A stretch of DNA of 64,000 nucleotides from positions 70,875,354-70,939,353 of the forward strand of contig CM060702.1 in the NCBI GenBank assembly GCA_030686995.1. The letters run 5' to 3'. This document shows, piece by piece, positions 1-12,041 of the stretch; position 1 is the first letter of the stretch, and each line of letters opens with the position of its first letter. Made by a program: the position numbers and the translations under genes. The stretch comes from Artemisia argyi (taxonomy: Eukaryota > Streptophyta > Magnoliopsida > Asterales > Asteraceae). Below the pieces are notes generated by a model. That model made no database searches. It was not told the origin of the DNA and saw nothing but the letters and a program-made list of their open reading frames with translations.

Positions 1-702
1 GATCAATCAGCTTTTTAAACGGTTAAGTGTTAGACTAATGACCTTGGAATGGTGTAAAATTGATTTGATGTTTACTTTCTGCATGCATGCTTTAGTTATA
101 ATATATATATGGTGATATAGTAATTTTCTTATAGATAAAGATACTTGTTCAAGCAGATTATAAGTTAGATTAATTTTCATATAGTATAAGAATGTTGCGA
201 ATAATAGTTTAAATCATGTTGAATGAGAAATATAAACAGGTTTTTAGCTTAAAAAATACATGTTATTATTTAATTTTCAAATGTTCCTTAGAACCACAAA
301 TGAGCATAAGTAAATGTATATTATTTTGTGTTATTCTATTTTTGATTTCGTTATTTAAAAATAGAACATGTTGTTTATCTAAAAATTGTTTGTTAGTTCA
401 ATTTTAAGATGATCATTGATGAATTTACTATACAGCGCACTCATTTGCATAGATTACATTAAAATAAAAAATAAAAATAAATAAGCCTTTCATATTGATT
501 GGTAACTCCTTACTTGATAACACTGTTGGGATAATGTTTCTGGTGGTAGTTAGATAGACATTCTGAAGTATTTGGAAAGTTGTAATACTATATATTAACT
601 CAATTTGAGTTAAACCATGTTAAACCTAAAATGTTTTATATGTTAACAAAGATGGATTTTTAAACATAAACTAATATAAAATCAATGTGTGTAAACTTTC
701 AG
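1..702. other. Intergenic or 5' flank, AT-rich
   Basis: No convincing coding region. The stretch is AT-rich and ends in a splice-acceptor-like tttcag at 696-701, just before the first coding exon of the B3-like gene. An untranslated exon and its intron may lie here, but nothing in the sequence fixes them. Confidence 0.4.
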
Positions 703-707
703 CAACT

Positions 708-2209
708 ATGACAACACAATTCATAATGGAATTGATTCCAAACGAAGACATTCAAGCTTTGGTAAGTTGTATTGAATTTATAATGAAAAAGTATTGTTTC
801 TGACTGTACTTTTTTACTAAATTTATATTGAATTCTGCATGCACTTTTCCGTAGGCTCTACCGGATTATTTCCATACTCATTACTACAACAATAAGAACC
901 ATCTATACCTAGTTAATAACATGAGGCTTAAAAGAAAGGTCGACATAAACTACCGAGAAGAGACACATGAATGGGAGTTATCTGGTTTAGGATGGAGACG
1001 TTTTATAGATGAAAGCAGATACATGAACATTAGAACTCTGCATTTCATAAAAGAAGGAGCTGATACATTTTATGTGACTACATATGAAGAAGATGGAGGG
1101 GAGAGTGGGGGGTATGCATCTGTACATACAAGGCATAGGATGGTTAGATGCACAGGTCTAGTTGGAGAAGATGAGAACGTTTCTCCGGTAATAATATTTA
1201 ATACTCCGTATTTAACAAACACTATTGTTCATTCAAGCAACTTGCAGATAATAACTTAGCTTAAATTATTTAACATTGGTTTAACGGAGAATTCATTCAG
1301 GGGGATCTACCCCATAATTTCTATTTGACATATGCTGACTTTGAAGTTCGTGTAAGGTTAGGCAGTCATACCTGGGTTTCACCATACTTATGGTTATCAG
1401 ATTTACCGTCATTGGGATGATGTGGTGGCAGTGGCAGGGTTACTTGTTGGCGAGCGTCCAGTCTTGACAAAAACAGGGGAGAATAGGTTAAGCTTGATGA
1501 GGTTTGGACATAATGGATTTCAAATGAACCATGAGAACCATTTTCCAACACGCCTAAGAATTCTTCAAGGACATGCTGAAGGTGAAACGGGTGAGTATTT
1601 GTTTTTTAAAAGGTTAAATGTATATTATAAAAAAGTTCAGCATAGATAAGGAATCAACAATTTCTTTTGGTGATTTGGATATAATAGATGAGAGGCTTCT
1701 CTATAGCTGCAGCTGGGAAAATCATGAAGGTCACATGGACGAAGACACTACTTTCTACACAAAATTGTTTCCTTACGTTGTTGACAATGGCAAACTGGTA
1801 AGAACATTGACATCTATTTGCTGAATACAAATATAAACTCGATACAATAAAATTTATATGAGGAATTGCTTTTTAGTAACAAAGTTAAAAGATATTATAT
1901 TTGTTGCTGACAATACCTGCACAGTTTGTTACTGATAATGAACTATTCACATATGATCATGCAATCCTAAGGAGAATGGGTGAAGAGAGGCGTGTCGTCC
2001 TGTACCGGGAAATTCACAAAGAGAATCCCACAAGGACAAACCACATGAACCTGCGAACCAACTGGAGGATACTGGCAGAAGATTGGCAGTTCAGGTTATA
2101 CAAGATGATTCGATTCAAAATGATTGGAACTACCATAGATCCTTTAGCCGAAGTGGAGCATCACAACGACGATATACCCATCTTGGTTCCTATTTTCGAT
2201 GTTTATTAA
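708..2209 (+). CDS. Divergent B3-like (REM-type) DNA-binding protein gene, possibly decayed
   Basis: I model exons at 708-761, 855-1187, 1301-1590, 1641-1797 and 1925-2209, with GT-AG borders. The second exon starts ALPDYF and carries WELSGLGWRRF then LHFIKEGADTFYV; the last exon has IPAQF before the border, then RRVVLYRE, WRILAEDWQF and IRFKMIG. This order (LPxxF, a W-x-L strand, GWxxF, then a hydrophobic strand) is that of plant B3 domains of the REM class, which bind DNA in the nucleus, so I infer two divergent B3 folds. The third exon begins in one frame (GDLPHNFYLTYADFEVRV) and continues after about 1375 in another (YGYQIYRHWDDVV), and its end phase does not fit the fourth exon. It may therefore be a pseudogene, or the model may be wrong there. 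No close family name is claimed. Confidence 0.45.
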
Positions 2210-3122
2210 GTGAAACTTGTGTGATGGTTTCAGAACCTGGTACTTTTGAACATTAGACACTTTAACTTTCAACTTTTGATAACTATTTTTGTGATCATGT
2301 GTATCAGCATGATACAAACTTATTGTAATTAGGCATGCTATGATAAGCCATGGAACATATGTAAACGTTTAGTTTAAGTATTTTATGTAGCAAATTCTGA
2401 CAATAACTAATAGGATGATGTGCTATGTATCAGGCCCGGATTTGGGCCTGTGCAGGGTGGTCAACTGCACAGGTTCAGTTTCGTGCTTTAGTTCAGTTGA
2501 GTGCCATGGTTCAGTCCAATGCATTGCTGAACAAACGAACGCTTAACGAGCACATGCTGAACGATTTAATTGAACCCAAATAGCAATTAACAAACACAAT
2601 ACCACAAATGATAACAATTCTAAAAATAAATTTGATCAAACACAAATATAAAATACATGATTGATAGAAAAACACATACGAAATATAACAATTACAAGAT
2701 CATATGAGATTGATAATTCAACAACACCTATTAACTTCTATTATCCAACTCAAAAGAAATTTAGTGATAAACGCTTAAGAATCTCTTCAAATGCATAGGT
2801 TCTATTCAAACTACGATTAACATCTTGCAACAATCGAAGATTTGAAAATTATACCTAATAACTCTGCGATTTGAAGAACATAATTTGTTGTTGAATTATG
2901 ATTTCTTTTTTTCTTCGACATCAAGTTTTAATTTAACTTTCGTTTTTTATCACTACGATATTTGATTAACTTTTCTCAGAATTGTTTATTCAATTTAATA
3001 TTTTTTTTTAGGGTTTATGTGTGTTTAGGGATTTGAATTGAATCTAAGAGAGAGAAAATTAATAATTTTTTATTTGATTGTGGATACCCGACCCATTAAA
3101 CAAACACAAAAACCCAACAGAC

Positions 3123-3125
<3 letters not shown>
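2210..3125. other. Non-coding, 3' flank and AT-rich spacer
   Basis: No gene seen. At 2434-2520 there is a GC-richer block (caggcccggatttgggcctg and a repeated gttcag) that could be the edge of an old DNA transposon. I could not find a matching far end or a target-site duplication. Confidence 0.35.

Positions 3126-3199
<74 letters not shown>
3126..3199. repeat. (TA)n microsatellite
   Basis: Uninterrupted TA dinucleotide run of about 74 bases. Confidence 0.95.
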
Positions 3200-3202
<3 letters not shown>

Positions 3203-3368
3203 AATATAGTGTGATATTAAAATATTAGAGTATTTTTCATTTTTTTTAAATGTAATGTGATAGTAAAGTTAATATTATTTTTTATACTCTATACGTTTTG
3301 TGTGAAATGGTATTTACATGTCAACACATTTTTTTTTATAGAACCGGTCAACGTCTTTTTGGCTTTGC

Positions 3369-3440
3369 TTATAAAAGGGCATTTCTCCCCCCCCCCCCCC
3401 CCCCCTTTTCATTCAAACGCAAACCCTAATATCTTTAATG
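3369..3440 (+). promoter_or_regulatory. TATA box, C19 tract and 5' UTR of the small gene at 3508
   Basis: TTATAAAA at 3369-3376 is followed by a run of 19 C at 3387-3405 and then by AAACCCTAA at 3421-3429, a telo-box-like motif common in plant 5' leaders. The spacing puts a likely start of transcription about 30 bases after the TATA box and 100 bases before the ATG at 3508. Confidence 0.5.
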
Positions 3441-3507
3441 CAAACTCTACCTCTCTAATTGTTCCACTCTATTTCAATCTCCATCTCTGTAATTCGTTGC
3501 TTCTATC

Positions 3508-3888
3508 ATGGCTTCACGACCAAGAACCTCTGCTTATGAACTTGCGCGCACCCCTAACTTCCAAAAGTTAAAGTTTGCTGTTGGTTCTAACGAAATTGAG
3601 GATTGCTTGCATATAGCATTTGCCCAAGATGATACCGAGAATGAACAGTGGTTAATGGTGCTTGGTGAGCAACGAGATCAATTAGCTGCAAAGGCTAAGT
3701 GGTTAGAGAACTTGGTGGAAGAAGGGGAGGGTTTCTTACCGTTGCACGAGCACGGTGACAATGGTTTGGACTGACTGAAAGAGACTTTGGAGAGAGAGAG
3801 GAAAGAGCTTGCTGCGTTGATCAAGGCTATTGATCTGGCGCGTGAAGGAAGAGAAAAAAAGAAGTTCAATCTTTACTTTTTCGAGTGA
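3508..3888 (+). pseudogene. Small charged, coiled-coil-like protein, in-frame TGA
   Basis: I do not recognise the family. The ATG at 3508 opens MASRPRTSAYELARTPN and the frame runs 88 residues, through EQWLMVLGEQRDQLAAKAKW and an acidic EEGEG stretch, to a TGA at 3772-3774. The same frame then stays open for 37 more codons (LKETLERERKELAALIKAI, then a Lys-rich tail) to a second TGA at 3886-3888. The part after the first stop has the heptad-like Leu/Glu/Lys pattern of a coiled coil and clearly belongs to the same protein. A TATA box and plant-like leader lie upstream, so the gene looks real. Either the TGA is a nonsense mutation, making it a recent pseudogene, or only the shorter protein is made. 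Confidence 0.5.
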
Positions 3889-6509
3889 TGGGCTGGTCAC
3901 TTGATGTGGTATATATTGGTTATCTTTTGTATTTTTATTAGAAGTATGTATGTTAGTTAGGGCTGCCTTTGGAAATTTCAGTTTATGTATGGATTTGTTA
4001 TCATGGAACTTTGATGGTTGGTAATATAATTTGAACTTTGATAACTGGAAAGTATGAACTTTGATGGTTGGTAATATAATTTGAAGTTTATGTTTATTAA
4101 TAAGTTTTGGGAATGACAACTTTTGAGATACTCATTTCTTTAATAAGTTTTGTTAGAATAATCAATGGTGAAATGTTTAAGTCATGTGACTGATTTTGTA
4201 TCTAAAGAAAATATAACATGTGATAAACTGTAGGTCACTTGAACAGAAATACAAATATATGAGTTGTAAAGTACACATAAATACAAAATACATGAGTTTT
4301 TTTTTTATTTGTTTATTGAGATACCTAATCTTTTGTCCTGCTGTCTATTCACATGAAAAGAATGCATACACCATGAGTCACTAACCGATCTGTACATTTC
4401 TAATTTGAGGAAAATACATGTATCGATATTTGTTTTGATCTGTTTTAGATTTCATTGATGCTTAGTGTTCAGTATTAAGACTTCTACAGTAGTATATGCT
4501 TTTAATAAAGTTTATTGAGTATTGAGTGGCAGCGATATGTACTAAGTAACAATAGTCTTAGAGACATGTATTGCCAATGAGGTTGGTGCTCACTATTGCT
4601 ATGTAACAAGTATGTTTATCTGTAAATGTTTTAGATTAGAAAAGTTAGTATTTAGTGGTAGTAATACAGATATTTGCTTGACAATGAGAATCGTACTCAC
4701 TCTCTATCATATAGTTGTTAAACAACCCGGTTTAAGAAATATGATGTTATATCTTACAACTTGTTCTTCATTCTTAGCATTGATCGATATAGAGGTGAGG
4801 TATCTGACATATAGTGTGCAGACGAATTCAATGGGTTGTTTGCTAAAAGTAGTTTAGCTGCAAAATTTTTTCTATGAGTCCTGATAATAGGTATCAATAT
4901 TCATAATGAACAACGCTTATGTTACATACCACAATATTTGAGAGAAACAAACACAAAGATAATGTATTCTCATTTTACACCCACTTAAAAGTTTACTGAA
5001 ATTCTGGCCAGGAATGAAACTTCAGAGATATTGTTGCATAGTGGATCAATCTACCCGATAAATATGTATTGCAAATAACATTGAACCACAAAAATTAAAC
5101 CATTTCCTCTCCTCCTCATTCATAAACAACATACGTGTAGTTATCGGAAGAGCATTTAACTATTCTGGTAATCCGGCTTTGCTGATTGAATGGTATGTCA
5201 GAGTTGGAGAAATCCAGTTATCTATCAAGTATTGGACATGCCGTTCAACCACAAAAGCATGCTTTCATCTGAATATATTATCTCGAATAACCATGTCATC
5301 TCCTCTGGTGGTTCACTGGTACTTAAGTACTGATGTCGCAAACACTTCAATGGTAAGGTACATCTGAAAAAACGACAGTACTAATCTATTTAGTTATTAT
5401 TATAGTTGCATTCAGGAACTTGTTTTTTGATGTCTGGGTTGTGTTAAAAAGGTGGGAGCCTCCAATACAGGTGTAGTACGTGGGAATGTAGCTCTTGATT
5501 TGCCAGCTACAATGGACTGAACGTCATAATAAATTTCATTTTTGTTTAATTTTTTTTAAAGAATTATCATATACCTGTAGTCATTTCATCATGTCTTATC
5601 CGTTTGTTTTATGTTTCAGGTTATGGCCAACATGATGTTGTGTTCTGTGAGTTTTTAGGCTGCTTAATCTAAAATAGGTTTGTTACCTCATATACAAGGG
5701 AAAACAAGAGAGGACATGGAAAATCGGAAAGTTGTTTTCTCTTAGACAAAAGGTGAGCTCTGTATACCATGCCTTTGGTCTCTTTTTTACATAGTCAACT
5801 TCAATTATTTGTTGAAATGTTTAATGAACCAACTTCTTTTTAGTTTTTATTGTTATTTACTTGATAGAACATTTGTCTAATTTCTATTTGTAGAGTGGAA
5901 TGTGGGTTAAGCATGTTGTGTTTAAGTATTGTTATTATGAAAAGTATCTTAGGGAAAACTAGACAGAAGGCCATGGAAAACTTAAAACATTGGTGTGGTA
6001 ATATATATTCGGCAGTAAACTTTGCACATGCATCCCTAAGAATGACTTCGGGGTAAAAGCCCCTATTGTCAAGTTTTTAAACACAGGTTTCATACCACTG
6101 AGTGTTTTGTTTTAATAGTTTTTTTGTGCGTCTACAGATGATTAGAGTCAAATCAAAACTGAGATGCATGTATACTAACAAAGAAGGATAAGTTCATGTT
6201 TTTGGAGACTGGAATTCGCTTTAATAAGTATGTTCAGCAGACTTCCAAGGTATTCCTTTTTTACGTTTTTGGCGCCTTTAGTTGTTTTGTTATTTCCTCT
6301 TTTATACCACACATAGTTATAAACCGCTAAAAAGAAGTCATAATATATAAACGCCAAACGGTTTGAAAAGTAAGTGCCAAATACATCAAACGATACTAGA
6401 AAACGATAAAAACAAAGTACTACATCTTACCACTACCACCAAAAGATTGTTCCCAAAACAACACCCATAAACTTCCAACACTAAAAATATTAACAACAAA
6501 AAAACCCTT
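3889..6509. other. Non-coding spacer with weak coding traces
   Basis: At 4010-4086 a ~43-base unit (ttgatggttggtaatataat core) occurs twice in tandem. Near 5179-5520 short open stretches follow splice-like signals, for example an exon-like piece at 5456-5520 ending in TGA. None matches a family I know. The rest is AT-rich with no feature I can support. Confidence 0.3.
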
Positions 6510-6780
6510 AGTACTGCAACGCCTTGAGCTTTTCAATATAGGAAAGCAACTGGTCAATTCGGGTCTTTTTCTTCATCACAGCCACAAGTATCTCGGCAGC
6601 TCTTTCAGGTCCTGTTTCTGAAGAGTGTTCACTTCTAGCAAGCTTCTCTGGGTCGCCTCAAAAGGGAACAAGAGTTCCAACTCTCCGAGTAGCAGCTCCC
6701 TCTCAGCAACACGAGATCGGATTTCCTGTGCCTTCTTGGTCAGCTCTAGCTCATCTATCCTCAATATGGTTACCTACCTT
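6510..6780 (-). pseudogene. Small coiled-coil-like ORF, frame-broken
   Basis: On the minus strand from about 6764 the frame reads RIDELELTKKAQEIRSRVAE and continues Leu/Glu-rich; near 6650 the sense-like reading moves to another frame with PERAAEILVAVMKKKTRID and ends ALQY then a stop at about 6512. The pattern is a charged coiled coil broken by an indel. No ATG is seen at the start and no family is recognised. It may be a relic of a small host gene or of an element-borne ORF. Confidence 0.3.
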
Positions 6781-7805
6781 TTGAATTTTTCATTCAGTAA
6801 GGATAAGGTACAATTTTGACTCAGAAAATAATTGGTTTACATTTCCATAGGTATTACTTTTCCATGTATTAGACAAAGAATTTAACGTTTATTCACCATT
6901 GGCTTCGAATTTCAGCGTTGTTGGACATGCACAACATGAGGCAGATTTTACCATTGGTGTCACCAATAGCTTTTGCTGCAAAGAATTACTAAAGTATGGA
7001 GTAAAATTATTGGAAAAAGAATCACACCAGAAATGCCAAAGACAAAAATCATACACAGCTAAACTTTGTCAGTTATTTTCAAGATTTTGTAATAGTTCAA
7101 ACCAAGGAGTATCGCAAGTGTTCAATCTAAGTGGTTCATGTTTGTATTAAAATATTCAATAAACTTATAATGTTTGTATGTTGGTGCACTGTATCTGGAA
7201 TGATTCTCTATCGGACCAAGTATGTATAGAAACAAAAAATTATATGACCGAAGGGACATTTTGCAAATACATTTGATCGAAAGTATTTTAACTTAGTTCT
7301 ACTACCATCAAAAGTACCAGCCAACAAACAATACTAGATTGAATCGGAAACAATTCATCAAAAGAAGGTACACGATACAAGCTAACAACAACGCTCAACA
7401 ATGAACAGGATTGCAAAATCCGATTAGTTTAAAAACATTCCTCTAGCCTCTTCATTTTTTTTCTTTTTTTTATAATAAAAAAATAAAAAATAAAAAAAAC
7501 TAGAGAAAAATATGTTATATCAAACTTTAAAATTAAGTAAAAGTAAGTGTTTTTTTTTTTTTCTTTTTTTTCTTTTTTTTTCATAAGATAGAAGCCCAAT
7601 TGTTATTAGACCAAAAAGTTATTAGCCTGTTTGACTATTTAAAAATTTAACTTTTTATATGTGATAAGAGCCCACTTGTTATTAAACCCAAAAATTAGTC
7701 CAATATCGTTGTGACTAATATATTGAAAAATATTGTGATCGTTTCATATACCAAACACGCAGTATCACAAATCATAAACTTCAACTAGAAATCAAATTAG
7801 ATACA
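6781..7805. other. Spacer upstream of the Ulp1-type gene
   Basis: AT-rich, with poly-T and poly-A stretches at 7447-7500 and 7550-7582. An 83-codon open frame at 6899-7150 begins at a TTG with no ATG and is not supported. Any promoter of the gene starting at 7806 should lie here, but no distinct TATA box stands out. Confidence 0.3.
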
Positions 7806-8372
7806 ATGAGTCATCTGGTGGATTCTCTTAATTCTTCAGATAACAAAGGAACCAAAAAACGTAATGCGCGAATTATATAGTTTTTTTTCATCTTATTTGT
7901 TAACTTCTCATATTATTTTCTAACATTTTTTAATTATTATTTTTTTCAGTTAGAATCTTTTTTTCAGGATCTACTAAAAGTAAAGCTCAAGGTTAGTATT
8001 TAGTTAATATATCTTTTAGCTTATTATTTTTTTTTAATTTTTTTTTAGAATATACAAGTAGATGTTATGTTTTTTCTGCTTACGCTTTTTATCTGATTGA
8101 ATGCATGTTAAGTTTTTGATAAAATGTTTTGATCATATTTCAAGCAAATAACTAGTAATGACTTCTTTATTTGATAAGAAATTGATATTATATTATTTTT
8201 CAAATTTTTTTAATTTGAATACTTTGAACTCCAATATTAATTATATTTTAATGTTTTTTAAGTGATAGTTAGTTTATCATTCTTATAATAACTTGATAAA
8301 TGTTTAGATGATTTAATTATTTTATAATTTTATTATATTTGACTCTTATATAAACTATTTTAGTTGATTAAA

Positions 8373-8517
<145 letters not shown>

Positions 8518-9996
8518 TATTTATTTACTTTTCTAGATGATACAGTGATAAATCAAGTAAACGCAGACATATACAACTTTGAAAATTCAGAATAGCCTGA
8601 AGTTTCAAAAAGGATTATGTTATCTTATAAAAATAGAGCAACAACAAGTATTTTTTTAATTATTAGTTTTTGTGAATCATTAATATCTCTACAACTGATG
8701 TATTGTGATAAAACTGTAAAATTATAAAGTCAGCTTTTTACTTTTTAAATGAACTATTGTTACTATTTAATCTTATTCTTAGATGGTATTATGGAAAGGG
8801 AAGGTAATTCAGATGGAAGGAACTATCTTCAAATGGTAGAATCTGAAATACCTAAGAAACGTAAAAGTTTTATAGATCGTCTAAATGAAGGTAATCATTG
8901 ATATATTTTTTTAAATCACTATATCAATACTTTTATATTTTTAATAAATTGTTACTTATTTTTTTATTAGGTAAAGAAGAATATTCATTAAAGCAGGATA
9001 GACGAAAAAAGTCAAAGGTTAACTATTCTGAGATAGATAATGCTGTTGAAGGTATGGTAATGATTTTATGTGTATTATATATTGCATTTTTTGATATCAT
9101 ATATTAGGTATCCGTAATATAAAATTTAAACAACTGTAACCTATAATTACATTATAATTAAGTAATCTACAATTACTTAGTTTTTTTAGTTATTATTTTT
9201 TATTTTTAATTTCTTATACAGGAGAACGTGATGAAGAAGACGAGTTTATTTTGTCTAGTGATGATGAAGATTCTGAAAATACTGATTTGGATACAGAAAA
9301 GGAAGTCACTGTTGTCAAAAAAAAAAAAAGATATCATCGAAAAAGAGTATGTTTTAATAAGTTATTTTTACATTACATATATATTTATAATTAGATTTTA
9401 TTTTTTAAAGCTTTTTTTTTTATCATCTATTGAATAAAAATAACTTTTAATTAGCATTGTTCTGATTTAGTTTCTTATTTTACCTTTATATCTACACAAC
9501 TAGACACACCCCACATCCTCAACATTATTTAGTTTCTTTAAACCCCAATATGTATGTACATTGTATTTTGTTTTCAAGCACTTGTGTAATAACTAGCTCA
9601 AATTTGAGATTTAGTGAGCTTATTCTCAAAGTAGGCAAAAAATTATTTTTGAAAACATAATAATTAACTGGTGTTTTATAACCATCACTTTTAGCTACTT
9701 ATATCTTTAGTTTTAATTTGATTATGAATAAACTTGAATCTAACTTCATGCACTCGTTGTCCTTTGTCATTTCGATAATTGTCATTTATTAACTTGAACG
9801 TATAGTGATTATTATAGATTTGGTTTTAGTTCGCACATTCCAAAAATACACATATTTTAATGTTATTTATTTTGATAACTAAGAAACTTTGAACTCTGCA
9901 TTATTAATCTCATGCTTTTGACTATCTTCTAGCTGCAAAGAACAACATACCTTATTTTCAAAATCAGATAATTATTAAAAACACTAAATTTTTCAG

Positions 9997-11330
9997 GAGA
10001 ATTAAGTACAATAGCTCCGGATAACAATGTCTTTGTTAGGAATGATGTTGTTCATAAACAAAGGAAAACACTGACAAAGAAGGGCAAAGTTTACCTAGAA
10101 ACTGAAGAATGTCTAGATTCAACAGATCTGAGGACAAGAAGTGCTCCTCTTAGCTTGTACGAAGCGGTGAAGCATACAGTATCAGTTCCTTGTTTTATAG
10201 AATGTGTACGAGAATTGGGATTTGAGAAGATTTTAAATCTAAATATTTCTCTTATACCGTCAAATCTTGCATATAATATCCTAGAGTGCTACAATGTTGA
10301 AGAACAATCACTGGTTTTTAAAGGACACGAGATTAAGATAACAAGGGATTTAGTGCACGATATTCTAGGTTTTCCAAAAGGAGATTTACGAATTCATTTT
10401 GCAAAAAGGACATCTTACAAGAAAATGAAATTCAATCTTCAAAGTTTTTGGAAACAATACTATGATGCAGATGGAAAACTTATCGTGAAAACTAAAGATA
10501 GGTCTTTTTCCAAAAATCTGAAGGACTTCATTGTTGCAACTAATGAAGTAAATGATCTTTTCAAGTTAAATTTCATTATTTTATTGGTCAGCACAATGAT
10601 ATCATCATCCAAGGGAGGAGAATCAAATATGAAATTTTTACCATCTCTTGTTCAGCATTATGATAACATTAATAGAGTTGATTGGTGTGGTTTAGTGCTC
10701 GATTCTCTAGCTCTCAACAAACATGACGTAAAGAAAAATTCTCAAAACAACCAGTATTGTGGTCCTATAACGTTTCTGACGGTATGTTTCTATTTTTAAA
10801 CATTTTGTAGTTCAATGAATTTTATACTTATTTTGATAACAATTAAATCTTTTTTCCACAGTTGCTGTATATTAGATGGCTCTTCCGAAGAAGCAAATCA
10901 AAAGAAGATGTCATGGAATATTGCTCAACAGAGTTGTTGAGAAAAGTGGACTCTGAACATTTACGACTAAAAAATTTTGCTGAGTTTTTTTTCTGATGAT
11001 CAGTTTTTCTTTAGAGCCAAAAATAATGAAGAAGTAGATGAAGCGATACTTGAATCTCCTGAACCTTTACTAATACAGAACAAAATAGTTTCAGAAGATG
11101 AGTGCCAATATTTGAATTCTGGAGTGAATCAAATATGTGAAAGTTCAAGAGTTAGTGAATCAAATGATTTTGATAATTCATTATTATCTGAAAAAAATCA
11201 TTTTTCTACTGCTGATAACAATTTGGTTGATCATCTTTCTCCTGCTGATAACAATTTGGTTGATCATCTTTCAATTGATTATTCAATTAATGTTGATGAC
11301 AACAATTTGGTTGATGATCATATTGTTGAG
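9997..11330 (+). other. Plant TE-associated N-terminal domain of the Ulp1-type gene (DUF1985-like)
   Basis: Two exons encode the globular domain: CFIECVRELGFEKILNLNIS, IPSNLAYNILECYN, GHEIKITRDLVHDILGFPKG and later WCGLVLDSLAL. The order 'FG...IPxxLAxxILExF...I..DVHxILGFP' is typical of the region ahead of Ulp1 domains in plant ULP-like genes; DUF1985 is my best guess. Exon two loses frame at a run of eight T (10985-10992), after which the coding sense resumes as SDDQFFFRAKNNEEVDE. Confidence 0.55.
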
Positions 11331-11704
11331 GTATTTATTTTTTTATGTTTAATATAATATTTTAAATTTTAATAGTTGTTACTAAAACTAATTTATATTT
11401 TTATTACTAGGTTGAGGAGACTCAGAATGAGTATTTTTCAAATAATGATCAAACCAACAATTGGTTGTCTGTTTCTACAAAAGAGGTATTAAATGAATTA
11501 TAAACATCTATTATATTTTTACAAGTTAATAATTGATTTTTGAAATAATATATATTTTTATTTTTTATTTTTTATTTTCAGTATGATGAGCCTGAATTAT
11601 CTGAAGAGAACGAGTTGGCTGATGTTCCTGTGCAAGAGGTTTTAATTTATTCAAGTTTATATATTAATATTTCTATCATTTTTTTTATTCCTATTTTTAT
11701 TTTA

Positions 11705-11705
<1 letters not shown>

Positions 11706-11780
<75 letters not shown>
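11706..11780. repeat. (TA)n microsatellite in an intron
   Basis: TA run of about 75 bases between the tenth and eleventh modelled exons of the Ulp1-type gene. Confidence 0.9.
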
Positions 11781-11782
<2 letters not shown>

Positions 11783-12041
11783 TAAATTACTGATTTGTGT
11801 TTTTTAATCTAGGATGAAATTTCAAAAGAAAATCAAGTTAGTACGGTTGAATATTCGTTGTTTACAAGTAATGATAAAGTTGATCAGCTTCAGGTTACCA
11901 ACTTTGAATATTCAAAAGATAAACAACCTGAATCACCTAATGTTAAGGTAAACGTCTTTAGTAATTAAAATAATTAATAAACCAAGTTGTAGTAATTAAC
12001 AAATGAATAACTATTTTTTATTAACTCATTAATTTTTGCAG

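Noticed and set aside
2434..3125. Possible hAT-like element starting at the caggcccgg block
   Set aside because: No matching inverted end or target-site duplication could be found.
5179..5520. Possible exons of an unknown gene
   Set aside because: Short frames without a consistent splice model or recognisable protein.
6899..7150. 83-codon open frame after the coiled-coil relic
   Set aside because: It begins at a TTG, has no ATG, and matches no family.
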